Shown: one piece after another, positions 55,028-62,786 of the stretch
How positions within the stretch are numbered: the first letter of the stretch is position 1
Layout of the letters: each line of letters starts with the position of its first letter
Assembly (NCBI RefSeq): GCF_005502885.1
Contig: NZ_SCMR01000010.1
Span: 1 to 64,000, forward strand
Source of the DNA: Microbacterium sp. 2FI
GTDB taxonomy: Bacteria; Actinomycetota; Actinomycetes; Actinomycetales; Microbacteriaceae
DNA length: 64,000 nucleotides
Reading direction: 5' to 3'
The notes under the pieces: model-generated
What the model saw: only the letters and a program-made list of their open reading frames with translations
Databases searched by the model: none
What the model was told of the DNA's origin: nothing
Translations under genes and position numbers: made by a program

Positions 55028-57112
55028 GTGTCCGACACCATCACTCCCGACCTCGTCAGTCTCGACGTGGGTCTCGGTGACGACAAAGCCGCCGTCATCC
55101 GCGCTCTCGCCGCCCGCGTCGTCGCGCAGGGCCGCGCGACCGACGCCGAGGCGCTCTTCGCCGATGCGTGGGCGCGCGAGCAGAAGGATGAGACCGGGCT
55201 GCCCGGCGGTATCGCGATCCCGCACGCCAAGAGCGCGGCCGTCACCCAGCCGACACTCGCCTTCGCGCGACTCCGCCCCGGCGTCGACTTCGGCGCGTCG
55301 GACGGAACTGCCGATCTGGTCTTCCTCATCGCCGCGCCCGAGGGCGCCGCTGAAGCACACCTCGCCGTGCTCTCGAAGCTCGCGCGCAGCCTCATGCAGG
55401 ACGACTTCACCGGGGGCCTGCGTGCCGCGACGACGAACGACGAGGTCGTCGCGATCGTGCGCGGCGCGATCGGCGAGGGGGATGCCGCGGCCGCGGCTCC
55501 GGCCGCGACGAGCGCCACGACCACAGCGGCGGCAGCATCCGTCTCCGTGACCGCCCCCGCCGCCTCGGGCCTCACCGTCGACGGACGACCGGCGCGCATC
55601 GTCGCCGTCACGTCGTGCGCCACGGGCATCGCCCACACCTTCATGGCGGCGGACGCGCTGACCGCTGCGGGCAAGAAGGACGGCGTCGACCTCGTCGTCG
55701 AGCCACAGGGCTCCAGTGGCTACCAGCCACTGCCGCAGGAGGCGATCGACCGCGCCGACGCCGTGATCTTCGCCACCGACGTGGACGTCCGCGAGCTCCA
55801 GCGGTTCGCGGGCAAGCCGGTCGTCCGCTCGGGGGTCAAGCGCGGCATCGAGCAGCCGAGTGCGCTCATCGCCGAGGCGGTCGCCGCCGCCAACGATCCG
55901 CAGGCCTCACGCGTCAGCGGCACCGTCGCGGCCTCGGCCGGCGCCGAGACGGGAGAGACCCTGTCGTGGGGCGCTCGCATCCAGCGGATCCTCCTCACCG
56001 GTGTCAGCTACATGATCCCGTTCGTCGCCGGCGGTGGGCTGCTGATCGCTCTCGGGTTCCTCCTCGGCGGATACCTCGTCACCGAGAATGCGGCGACCGT
56101 CATCATCCAGAACTCGCTCTGGGATCTGCCGACCGAAGACATCACCTCCGATTTCGGGCCGCTCGGCCAGTACCTCGGCTCGGTGTTCTTCATGATCGGC
56201 GCCACCTCGATGGGCTTCCTCGTCTCGGCGCTGGCAGGCTACATCGCCTTCGCGATCGCCGACCGGCCGGGCATCGCCCCCGGATTCGTCGCGGGGGCGG
56301 TGGCCGTGCTCATGGACGCCGGGTTCATCGGCGGCATCGTCGGCGGTCTGCTGGCCGGATTCATCGCGTGGTGGGTCGGCTCGTGGCAGGTGCCGCGGTG
56401 GCTCCGCGGCCTCATGCCGGTCGTGATCATCCCGCTGCTCGCCTCGATCGTCGCGTCGGGCCTGATGATCCTCTTCCTCGGCCGCCCGATCGCGACGCTC
56501 ATGGTCGCGCTCGACACCTGGCTCAACGACCTCGCCGGCACCGCCGGAATCGTCGCGGTCGGCGTCGTCCTCGGCCTCATGATGTGCTTCGACCTCGGGG
56601 GCCCGGTCAACAAGGTCGCGTACGCGTTCGCCGTCGCGGGCCTCGCGGCAGGATCGCAGGAGAACCCGACGCCCTACCTCATCATGGCCGCCGTGATGTG
56701 CGCGGGCATGGTTCCGCCGCTCGCGATGGCGCTCGCCTCGACGGTGCTCGCCCGCAACCTCTTCACCCCGGTCGAACGCGAGAACGGCAAGGCCGCGTGG
56801 CTGCTGGGCGCCGCGTTCATCAGCGAGGGCGCCATTCCGTTCGCTGCGGCCGACCCGCTGCGCGTGATCCCGGCGTCGCTCGTCGGCGGCGCGGTGACCG
56901 GCGGATTGAGCATGGCGTTCGCGGTGCAGTCGCTCGCCCCGCACGGCGGCGTGTTCGTCCTGTTCGCGATCAACCCGATCTGGGGCTTCCTCGTGGCGCT
57001 GCTTGCCGGTACCGTCGTGACGGCGTTCCTTGTCGTCGCCCTCAAGAAGTGGGTCGCCCCCAAGGAGCTCGCCCAGGCCGAAGCGCCGATGCAGGCCGCC
57101 GTCGTCGTGTGA
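55028..57112 (+). CDS. fruA: Fructose PTS transporter, EIIABC fusion
   Basis: A 694-residue fusion. EIIA (about 1-150) has its phospho-His in GGIAIPHAKSA near 66. An Ala/Thr-rich linker leads to EIIB (about 188-285) with the phospho-Cys in AVTSCATGIAHTF near 197. EIIC (about 325-680) has 8-9 membrane helices, including VSYMIPFVAGGGLLIALGF and MMCFDLGGPVNKVAY. It imports fructose as fructose-1-phosphate. The GTG at 55028 follows AAGGAG. All three domains of the phosphate relay are intact. Confidence 0.93.
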   Translation: MSDTITPDLVSLDVGLGDDKAAVIRALAARVVAQGRATDAEALFADAWAREQKDETGLPGGIAIPHAKSAAVTQPTLAFARLRPGVDFGASDGTADLVFLIAAPEGAAEAHLAVLSKLARSLMQDDFTGGLRAATTNDEVVAIVRGAIGEGDAAAAAPAATSATTTAAAASVSVTAPAASGLTVDGRPARIVAVTSCATGIAHTFMAADALTAAGKKDGVDLVVEPQGSSGYQPLPQEAIDRADAVIFATDVDVRELQRFAGKPVVRSGVKRGIEQPSALIAEAVAAANDPQASRVSGTVAASAGAETGETLSWGARIQRILLTGVSYMIPFVAGGGLLIALGFLLGGYLVTENAATVIIQNSLWDLPTEDITSDFGPLGQYLGSVFFMIGATSMGFLVSALAGYIAFAIADRPGIAPGFVAGAVAVLMDAGFIGGIVGGLLAGFIAWWVGSWQVPRWLRGLMPVVIIPLLASIVASGLMILFLGRPIATLMVALDTWLNDLAGTAGIVAVGVVLGLMMCFDLGGPVNKVAYAFAVAGLAAGSQENPTPYLIMAAVMCAGMVPPLAMALASTVLARNLFTPVERENGKAAWLLGAAFISEGAIPFAAADPLRVIPASLVGGAVTGGLSMAFAVQSLAPHGGVFVLFAINPIWGFLVALLAGTVVTAFLVVALKKWVAPKELAQAEAPMQAAVVV

Positions 57113-57144
57113 CGGCCGCGTCGAAGTCGATCGAAGGAGAAACC

Positions 57145-57414
57145 ATGGCAGAACGTCAGGCGACCATCGCGAGCAGCTCCGGACTGCACGCCCGACCCGC
57201 GAAGCTCTTCGTGCAGGCCGTGCAGGAGAAGAAGATCCCGGTCACCATCGCGGTCGAGGGCGGTCCGGACCTCAACGCCGGCAGCATCCTCTCGCTCATG
57301 GGCCTCGGTGCTTCGCATGGCACGGTCGTGACGCTCAAGTCCGACGGCGAGGGCGCCGAGCAGGCGCTCGACGAGCTTGCGGCACTCCTGGAGACCGACC
57401 TCGACGCGGAGTAG
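57145..57414 (+). CDS. ptsH: Phosphocarrier protein HPr
   Basis: An 89-residue HPr. The phosphorylated His15 is in SGLHARPAKLF, and NAGSILSLMGLG carries a Ser at the regulatory position (about 47). GAAGGAG lies about 6 nt before the ATG. It passes phosphate from enzyme I to FruA. Enzyme I is not in this window. Confidence 0.93.
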   Translation: MAERQATIASSSGLHARPAKLFVQAVQEKKIPVTIAVEGGPDLNAGSILSLMGLGASHGTVVTLKSDGEGAEQALDELAALLETDLDAE

Positions 57415-57432
57415 GAGAGCCGACAAGACCAG

Positions 57433-57474
57433 ACGACGGATGCCGCGGAACGAAGCTGCCGCGGCATCCGTCGT
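57433..57474. terminator. Terminator after the fru operon
   Basis: ACGACGGATGCCGCGG pairs with CCGCGGCATCCGTCGT, a 16-bp stem with a 10-nt loop, between convergent genes ending at 57414 and 57493. Confidence 0.82.
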
Positions 57475-57492
57475 CGTCGTTGCAGGGCGTTC

Positions 57493-58131
57493 TCAGAGGT
57501 CGATCGACTCGCCGACCTCGAGCGCCGAGAACTCGCCGCCGTCCTTCTCGACGGCCCAGCGGAGGCGACTGCGGCCCATGTCCCGCCCGATGACCGACAG
57601 CGTCATGTCGTGCGTGCCGAAGGCCTGGCGCGGAGCGACGGCGAGGACGAAGTCCATGGCCTCGCCGATCTTCAGCCACGGGGCGCCGACGGGCGCCGCG
57701 AGCAGGCGCACCGATCTCCCCTCGGGAACCGCGTAGGAATCGCCGGGGTAGTAGAACTCGTCGTTCACCAGTACGCCGACGTTGTCGACCACGGGGATCG
57801 TCTCGTGGATCACGGCATGGCGTCCGCCGAAGAACTCGAGGCGGAACGGCTCCGCCTCGACGGTGTCGCCGGCGTTGACGACCACGACGTCGTACCCGGC
57901 GGCGGCTGTCGCGACCCCCTCCGGGCCGTAGATCGGCACGTCCGGATACGCCTTGCGCAGTCGGTCGAGGTGCTCCGGCGTCCAGTGATCCGGATGCTCG
58001 TGCGTGATGACGACGGCGACCACGTCTCGGAGGTCATCGAGCGGCGACGTGAACGACCCGGGATCGATCACCAGCGTCTTCCCGGTCTCGCGAAGGGTGA
58101 TGGTCGCGTGCTCGAACTTGGTCACTCGCAT
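57493..58131 (-). CDS. Metallo-beta-lactamase-fold hydrolase
   Basis: A 212-residue UlaG/MBL-type metal hydrolase. It begins MRVTKFEHATITL, with VIDPG and the metal-binding ITHEHPDHW, then YYPGDSY and FGTHDM near the end. The length fits the small UlaG-like group. The ATG at 58131 is where the family starts; an ATG at 58218 is in frame but its extra residues look unlike the fold. The substrate is unknown. Confidence 0.83.
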   Translation of the reverse strand: MRVTKFEHATITLRETGKTLVIDPGSFTSPLDDLRDVVAVVITHEHPDHWTPEHLDRLRKAYPDVPIYGPEGVATAAAGYDVVVVNAGDTVEAEPFRLEFFGGRHAVIHETIPVVDNVGVLVNDEFYYPGDSYAVPEGRSVRLLAAPVGAPWLKIGEAMDFVLAVAPRQAFGTHDMTLSVIGRDMGRSRLRWAVEKDGGEFSALEVGESIDL

Positions 58132-58238
58132 GCTCAGAGTCAACCGCCGCAGACCACCCTCGGCAAGCGTGCGCGCGGTTCCCACCTCGATTTGGTTCGC
58201 GTGTGGAAGACATGGCATAATCGAACGGTTGCGTGATC

Positions 58239-58314
58239 GGCCCCATCGTATAGCGGCCTAGTACGCCGCCCTCTCACGGCGGTAACGCGGGTTCGAATCC
58301 CGCTGGGGTCACCA
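58239..58314 (+). tRNA. tRNA-Glu (anticodon CTC)
   Basis: The acceptor GGCCCCA pairs with TGGGGTC (one G-T pair), followed by ACCA. The anticodon stem CCGCC/GGCGG encloses CTCTCAC with anticodon CTC. The T arm contains GGTTCGAATCC. CATAAT at 58215-58220 is a likely -10. Confidence 0.95.
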
Positions 58315-58318
58315 ACAA

Positions 58319-58347
58319 GAAAACCCCCGGTCAGACCGGGGGTTTTC
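58319..58347 (+). terminator. Terminator of tRNA-Glu
   Basis: GAAAACCCCCGGT-CAG-ACCGGGGGTTTTC, with flanking A and T runs. It may also stop transcription from the convergent DUF4349 gene ending at 58365. Confidence 0.92.
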
Positions 58348-58364
58348 TCATTGGCTACGGAGCG

Positions 58365-59555
58365 TCAGTCGGCGTCGCGCGGGGCACTGGACGATGTGGG
58401 CGCAGGGACGGATGCCGCGGCATCCGCCTTCGCGGCCCGGCGCCGCCGCGACCACCGCACGACGGCCCACACGACGAGTCCGGCGAGGCCGACGACGACG
58501 AGCCAGGGGAGCAGGAACCCGAGCGCGATCACGATCCCGTTGAGCGTCGCGACGAGCCCGTTCCAACCTGCGGCGAGTCCGTCGGTGAAGCCCGCCGGAT
58601 CCGCCTCGACCGGCTCGACCACGGGCGTGAGCGTCACGGTGAGAGAGGACATGGCGACCTGGTCGTCGAGCATCTCGAGCTGCTGCTGGTACGACTCCAG
58701 CATCGCCTGGCGCTCGGCGAGCGCCGACTCGGCGGCGATCAGATCGGCGATGTTCGTTGCTTCGGCCAGAAGCGCCGTCAGCCGATCGACCGACGCCTGG
58801 GCGGCTTCGATGCGCGCTTCGAGGTCCACGGTCTGCTGGGTCACGTCCTGCCGGTTGATCGACGAGCTCGTGACCTCGCCGACGTCCGACAGTTCGTCGA
58901 TGACCGCCGGCAGCTCGTCCGACGGCACCCGCACCGTGATCCACGCGCCGTCGACGGGCGGGTAGGGGTACGGATAGGTCATCGAGTCGTAGGCGATGCC
59001 CTCGCCGCCGTCCATCGGCTGCACCTGCCCGGTCGTTCCGACGTTCATCGACTCGACGTAGCCGTCATGGGCGATCGCGGCGTTCCCGATCGTGCGCGCG
59101 GCGACGGCGACGTCGTCGACCACCACGGTGGCCGACGCATTCGTGATGATGTCGCGGTCACCCGTGCTTTCGTCGACGGTCGACCCGGCATCGCCTCCGA
59201 GATCGGCTCGACCGTCGGTGGCGCCCGATTCCTCGCTGGAGACGCTCGCGTCGCTGTCGCCCATGTCGGGGGCGACGCCGGGCTCCATCGCGGGCTGGTC
59301 CGCCGATTCGGCGATCGAGCCGCCGGCTCCGCCGACGAGGCCGCCGACGCTCGGTGCGATGATCGCGGCGATCGCGATGACGGCGGCGGCTGCGCCCCCC
59401 GCCATCCAGATGCGTCCGCGACGCGCGCGCCGGGCGGTGGCTGTCCGTCGCTCGCTCGCGATGTCGGCGAACAGCGCCGTCTCGATCTCGTCGATGCGCT
59501 GGGCGGACAGCTCCGGAAGGGATGCCTCCGCGCTCTCGCGCTCCTGGTTGCTCAT
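58365..59555 (-). CDS. DUF4349 membrane protein with anti-sigma-like N terminus
   Basis: A 396-residue protein. The first 48 residues are cytoplasmic and helical (LSAQRIDEIETALFADI, then a basic stretch). A TM helix lies at about 49-72 and an outer domain follows. It contains [20 protein letters not shown] and TQQTVDLEARIEAAQASVD, a long coiled coil characteristic of DUF4349, and a second TM (about 345-372) before a basic tail. Its ATG overlaps the ECF sigma stop by 4 bp. A membrane partner of a sigma factor is usually its anti-sigma, and the short helical N terminus could serve, but no ZAS zinc motif is present. Confidence 0.8.
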   Translation of the reverse strand: MSNQERESAEASLPELSAQRIDEIETALFADIASERRTATARRARRGRIWMAGGAAAAVIAIAAIIAPSVGGLVGGAGGSIAESADQPAMEPGVAPDMGDSDASVSSEESGATDGRADLGGDAGSTVDESTGDRDIITNASATVVVDDVAVAARTIGNAAIAHDGYVESMNVGTTGQVQPMDGGEGIAYDSMTYPYPYPPVDGAWITVRVPSDELPAVIDELSDVGEVTSSSINRQDVTQQTVDLEARIEAAQASVDRLTALLAEATNIADLIAAESALAERQAMLESYQQQLEMLDDQVAMSSLTVTLTPVVEPVEADPAGFTDGLAAGWNGLVATLNGIVIALGFLLPWLVVVGLAGLVVWAVVRWSRRRRAAKADAAASVPAPTSSSAPRDAD

Positions 59556-60109
59556 GTGCTCTCCTTCACGACGGTCCGGAGGCGCGTCCGGATGCGGGAG
59601 AGACGATTGCGGACGACACCGTGCGCGACGCCGAGCTCCTCGGCGGCGGCCTGGTAGGCGTAACCCTGTGCGGCGCACAATCGGAAGATGTCGCGATCCA
59701 AGGGGCTCAGCCCCTCGACCTCGCGCATGATCCGCTCGGCGAGTTCGCCGTCGATCACCTGCTGCTCGACGTCGACGGTCGCGGGGAGCGTGTCGTCGGC
59801 GGCAGCGGCGGTGTGCTCGCGGTCGCGCTTCTGACGGCGGATGCGATTCGCGGCCTGGAAGCGGCACACGGTCGCCAGCCACGGCAGCAGCGATTCGCTC
59901 TCGAGCTCGAGGCCCGGGAGCTTGCGCCACGCGACGAGGAAGGTCTCCTGCGTCACGTCCTCCGCGTCGGCCGCGTTTCCCACCAGCCCGTGCGCAAGCC
60001 AGTAGACCGGGCGCACATACGCGCGATAGAGCGTGCGGAACGCCAGATCGCTCCCGCTCGCAGCCTGCGCCACGAGCGCGGCGTCGTTCCGCGTGTCGTC
60101 GTATGCCAT
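59552..60109 (-). CDS. ECF (sigma-70 family, group 4) sigma factor
   Basis: A 185-residue sigma factor. Region 2 has AFRTLYRAYVRPVYWLAH and AEDVTQETFLVAWRKL, and region 4 has LSPLDRDIFRLCAAQGYAY then VVRNRLSRIRTRLR. The ATG at 60109 is preceded by GGGA; an earlier in-frame ATG at 60163 would add 18 unrelated residues. It is the first gene of a two-gene operon with the DUF4349 membrane protein, so it probably responds to an envelope signal. Confidence 0.87.
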   Translation of the reverse strand: MAYDDTRNDAALVAQAASGSDLAFRTLYRAYVRPVYWLAHGLVGNAADAEDVTQETFLVAWRKLPGLELESESLLPWLATVCRFQAANRIRRQKRDREHTAAAADDTLPATVDVEQQVIDGELAERIMREVEGLSPLDRDIFRLCAAQGYAYQAAAEELGVAHGVVRNRLSRIRTRLRTVVKEST

Positions 60110-60180
60110 CCCAGTCCCTCGGCCTGCGCGGCGAGCCGATGGGGCGTCGTCGCGGAGCACCATTGTCTCTCACGGTGTCA

Positions 60181-60192
60181 GTGTCGCGACAC
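60181..60192. promoter_or_regulatory. Perfect 12-bp palindrome upstream of the sigma gene
   Basis: GTGTCGCGACAC lies 72 bp before the sigma start and 56 bp before the terC -10. It may be an operator for either direction. Confidence 0.35.
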
Positions 60193-60236
60193 GTCGGATC
60201 GTCTCGCGAGCGGCGGATCACGGCATCCGGTGCCTG

Positions 60237-60355
60237 TATCCTGTTCGAGCGAGAGGGAGTATCCCGACAGCGCGCATCCGTCATCACGGGTCCCGACAGT
60301 GCGACCCCGGGTGCGCGACGCGAGCCGACAAGGCCGCGGGGGAGAGACTTTCGGG
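60237..60355 (+). ncRNA. Candidate yybP-ykoY (Mn2+) riboswitch before terC
   Basis: TATCCT at 60237-60242 is a likely -10. The leader then reads AGGGAGTATCCC, CGTCATCACGG, a GC-rich stem region with GACCCCGGG, and ends in GGGGGAGAGACTTTCGGG. The GGGAGUA start and GAGACUUU end, separated by about 95 nt, fit the yybP-ykoY class as I know it, and TerC-family genes are its classical targets. I did not fold it or score it against a covariance model. Confidence 0.68.
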
Positions 60356-60403
60356 TTTCCACCGACCCCACTGTCCCCTCGATTCCTCCCTGAAAGGCCC
60401 TGC

Positions 60404-61468
60404 ATGGACCTCGTACTCCCGCTGTGGTTCGAAATCGGCTCGCTCGTCATCCTCACGCTGATCCTGATCGGTGACCTGCTGCTGATCCTCAAGCGCCCCC
60501 ACATCCCGTCGACCCGGGAGTCCACGCTGTGGGTCGTCTTCTACGTCACCCTCGCCCTGATCTTCGCCGGGCTCATGTGGCTGATCGCCGGTCCGGAATA
60601 CGCCGGTCAATTCGTCGCCGGCTGGCTCACGGAGTACAGCCTGTCGATCGACAACCTGTTCGTCTTCGTGCTGATCATGAGCCAGTTCGCGGTGCCGCGC
60701 CGCTACCAGCAGGAGGTGCTGATGGTCGGCATCATCATCGCGCTGATCCTGCGTGGCCTCTTCATCCTCGCCGGCGCCGCGATCATCGAGCAGTTCAGCT
60801 GGGTCTTCTACATCTTCGGCGCGTTCCTGGTGTGGACCGCGTGGCGCCAGGCCTTCCCGGGCGGCGACCACGACGATGACGTCAAGCGCGAGAACTTCAT
60901 CGTCCGCCTCCTCCGCCGCACCATCGACATCAGCGACCACTACGACGGCGCGAAGATCCGCACGGTCGTGGACGGAAAGAAGATGTGGACGCCGATGATC
61001 ATCGTCTTCGCGGCGATCGGCGTCACCGACCTGCTCTTCGCGATCGACTCGATCCCGGCGATCTTCGGCATCACCCAGAGCGCGTTCATCGTCTTCACCG
61101 CGAACATCTTCGCCCTCATGGGCCTGCGCCAGCTGTACTTCCTGCTGGGCGACCTGCTCGATCGCCTGCGGTACCTGCACTACGGCATCGCGTTCATCCT
61201 GGCCTTCATCGGACTGAAGCTCGTCTTCCACGCGATGCACGTCAACGAGCTGCCCTTCATCAACGGCGGTGAGCCGATCCTGTGGGCGCCCGAGATCTCC
61301 ACCTGGATGTCGCTCGGTGTGATCGTGCTGTCGATGGCGGTCGCGACGGTGGCGAGCCTCGTCGCCTCGTCCCGCGAGAAGAAGGCCGAGACGGCGGATG
61401 CCGCTGCCGCGGTCGTCGCGGAAGAGAAGGGCACGCCCCCCACCGTCGACGGTCCCGGCAAGCTGTGA
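60404..61468 (+). CDS. TerC-family integral membrane protein
   Basis: A 354-residue membrane protein with about nine helices. TerC marks are EYSLSIDNLFVFVLI and VTDLLFAIDSIPAIFGIT, each with a conserved acidic residue and Asp in the membrane, and ANIFALMGLRQLYFLL. Family members export Mn2+ or help load it onto exported enzymes. The upstream riboswitch candidate supports manganese. The ATG at 60404 lies behind a weak GAAAGG; the open frame runs far upstream through the leader but is not coding there. Confidence 0.88.
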   Translation: MDLVLPLWFEIGSLVILTLILIGDLLLILKRPHIPSTRESTLWVVFYVTLALIFAGLMWLIAGPEYAGQFVAGWLTEYSLSIDNLFVFVLIMSQFAVPRRYQQEVLMVGIIIALILRGLFILAGAAIIEQFSWVFYIFGAFLVWTAWRQAFPGGDHDDDVKRENFIVRLLRRTIDISDHYDGAKIRTVVDGKKMWTPMIIVFAAIGVTDLLFAIDSIPAIFGITQSAFIVFTANIFALMGLRQLYFLLGDLLDRLRYLHYGIAFILAFIGLKLVFHAMHVNELPFINGGEPILWAPEISTWMSLGVIVLSMAVATVASLVASSREKKAETADAAAAVVAEEKGTPPTVDGPGKL

Positions 61469-61553
61469 GAGCACTCAGCATCCGGGCGTAGCGTTCGCCC
61501 CAGACAGCGGGCACGTCCCCGCCCGCAGCCGGCATCGACCCGAGGTGGTCGAG

Positions 61554-62633
61554 ATGGCTCCTGGGATCCTCACCACGAAGCCGCGCTCTGCGCCGTCCGG
61601 CGCCAGCGACTTCACCGAACTTGCGGCGATCGTCCGTGGCTCGGGGCTCATGCGACGCCGCTACGGCTACTACTGGACGAAGCTCATCGCAGTGCCGGTC
61701 GTGCTCGCCGCCGCGATCCTGGCGTTCATCTGGATCGGCGACACCTGGTGGCAGCTGTTCACGGCGGCGGGATTCGCGATCCTCTTCACGCAGATCGCGT
61801 TCCTCGGTCATGACGCCGCGCACCGCCAGATATTCGTCTCCGGCCGCTGGAACGACTGGACGACACTCGTCATCGCCGATCTCGTCGTCGGGCTGAGCTA
61901 CGGGTGGTGGCGCCACAAGCACACGCGCCACCACGCCAATCCGAACAAGATCGACGCCGATCCCGACATCGACCTGCCGGTCATCTCGTTCACGCCGCAG
62001 CAGGTGAGCAGTCGGCGGTCACCGGTGGCTCGCTGGCTGGTGGGCCACCAGGGTGTCTTCTTCTTCCCCATCCTCCTTCTCGAAGGCCTGTCGCTGCACG
62101 CCTCGAGCGTGCGTCGCATGTTCCAGCGCGATCACCTCGACCGACGCTGGGTCGAGATCGGCTTCCTGTCGCTTCGGCTCGCCGGGTTCGTCACCCTCGT
62201 CTTCATCGTGCTGTCTCCCGGCATCGCTGCGGTGTTCCTCGCGGTGCAGCTCGGCCTCTTCGGTGTCTACATGGGAATGGCCTTCGCGCCGAACCACAAG
62301 GGAATGCCGCTGGTCCCGAACGACGCGAAGCTCGACTTCCTCAGCCGCCAGGTGCTGATGAGCCGGAACGTGCGCGGCACGTGGATCGTCGATGTCGCGA
62401 TGGGGGGACTCAACTACCAGATCGAGCACCACCTGTTCCCGTCGATGCCGCGCCCGCATCTGCGCAGGGCCGCACCGTTGGTCGCGGAGTACTGCCGCAA
62501 CAAGGGCGTGACGTACACGGCGACGGGGCTGTGGGAGTCGTACGGCATCGTCGTCCGCTACATCAACCGGGTCGGGCTCGGCGAGCGCGACCCCTTCGAA
62601 TGCCCGCTCGTCGCGCAGCGGTCGGCGATCTGA
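61554..62633 (+). CDS. Membrane fatty-acid desaturase
   Basis: A 359-residue di-iron desaturase of the delta-6/linoleoyl type without a cytochrome b5 domain. The three His boxes are GHDAAHRQ, HKHTRHHANP and QIEHHLFPSMP. About four membrane helices lie between them. I start at the ATG at 61554; a GTG 9 bp upstream is in frame. It would insert a double bond into a fatty acyl chain to adjust membrane fluidity. Position specificity is not visible. Confidence 0.87.
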   Translation: MAPGILTTKPRSAPSGASDFTELAAIVRGSGLMRRRYGYYWTKLIAVPVVLAAAILAFIWIGDTWWQLFTAAGFAILFTQIAFLGHDAAHRQIFVSGRWNDWTTLVIADLVVGLSYGWWRHKHTRHHANPNKIDADPDIDLPVISFTPQQVSSRRSPVARWLVGHQGVFFFPILLLEGLSLHASSVRRMFQRDHLDRRWVEIGFLSLRLAGFVTLVFIVLSPGIAAVFLAVQLGLFGVYMGMAFAPNHKGMPLVPNDAKLDFLSRQVLMSRNVRGTWIVDVAMGGLNYQIEHHLFPSMPRPHLRRAAPLVAEYCRNKGVTYTATGLWESYGIVVRYINRVGLGERDPFECPLVAQRSAI

Positions 62634-62660
62634 CGACGCCGGTGGACGTGGCGCCGGTGG

Positions 62661-62740
62661 TAGCCTGGGGCGATGCGGATCGCTCGCCTTCTCCTTAGCG
62701 GCCGCGACGAGTCCTAGTTCCCAGGCCTTCCTCGTCGCGG
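62661..62740 (+). promoter_or_regulatory. leuC attenuator region
   Basis: TAGCCT (62661-62666) lies 6 nt before the ATG of a 14-residue leader peptide. CCGCGACGAG (62702-62711), overlapping the leader's end, pairs exactly with CTCGTCGCGG (62731-62740). The hairpin starts 4 codons after three Leu codons, the geometry of ribosome-mediated attenuation: stalling at Leu would leave the left arm in or near the ribosome and change the fold. Confidence 0.75.
62673..62717 (+). CDS. Leucine leader peptide (14 aa)
   Basis: The reading frame MRIARLLLSGRDES ends in TAG. Three consecutive Leu codons (CTT CTC CTT) sit just before the left arm of the hairpin. It is too short for standard gene calling. It lies 70 bp upstream of leuC, and similar Leu-rich leaders are known for leucine genes in actinobacteria. 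It would be leaderless, starting at the mRNA 5' end. Confidence 0.75.
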   Translation: MRIARLLLSGRDES

Positions 62741-62786
62741 AGTTCGTCGCCGGCTTGATCCGCTTTCCCAGGAGAACAACAGAGCA

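Noticed and set aside
59522..60403. Plus-strand frame continuing upstream of terC across the riboswitch and sigma gene
   Set aside because: The composition is typical shadow sequence and the TerC family starts at MDLVLPLWFE. The leader has structural-RNA features instead.
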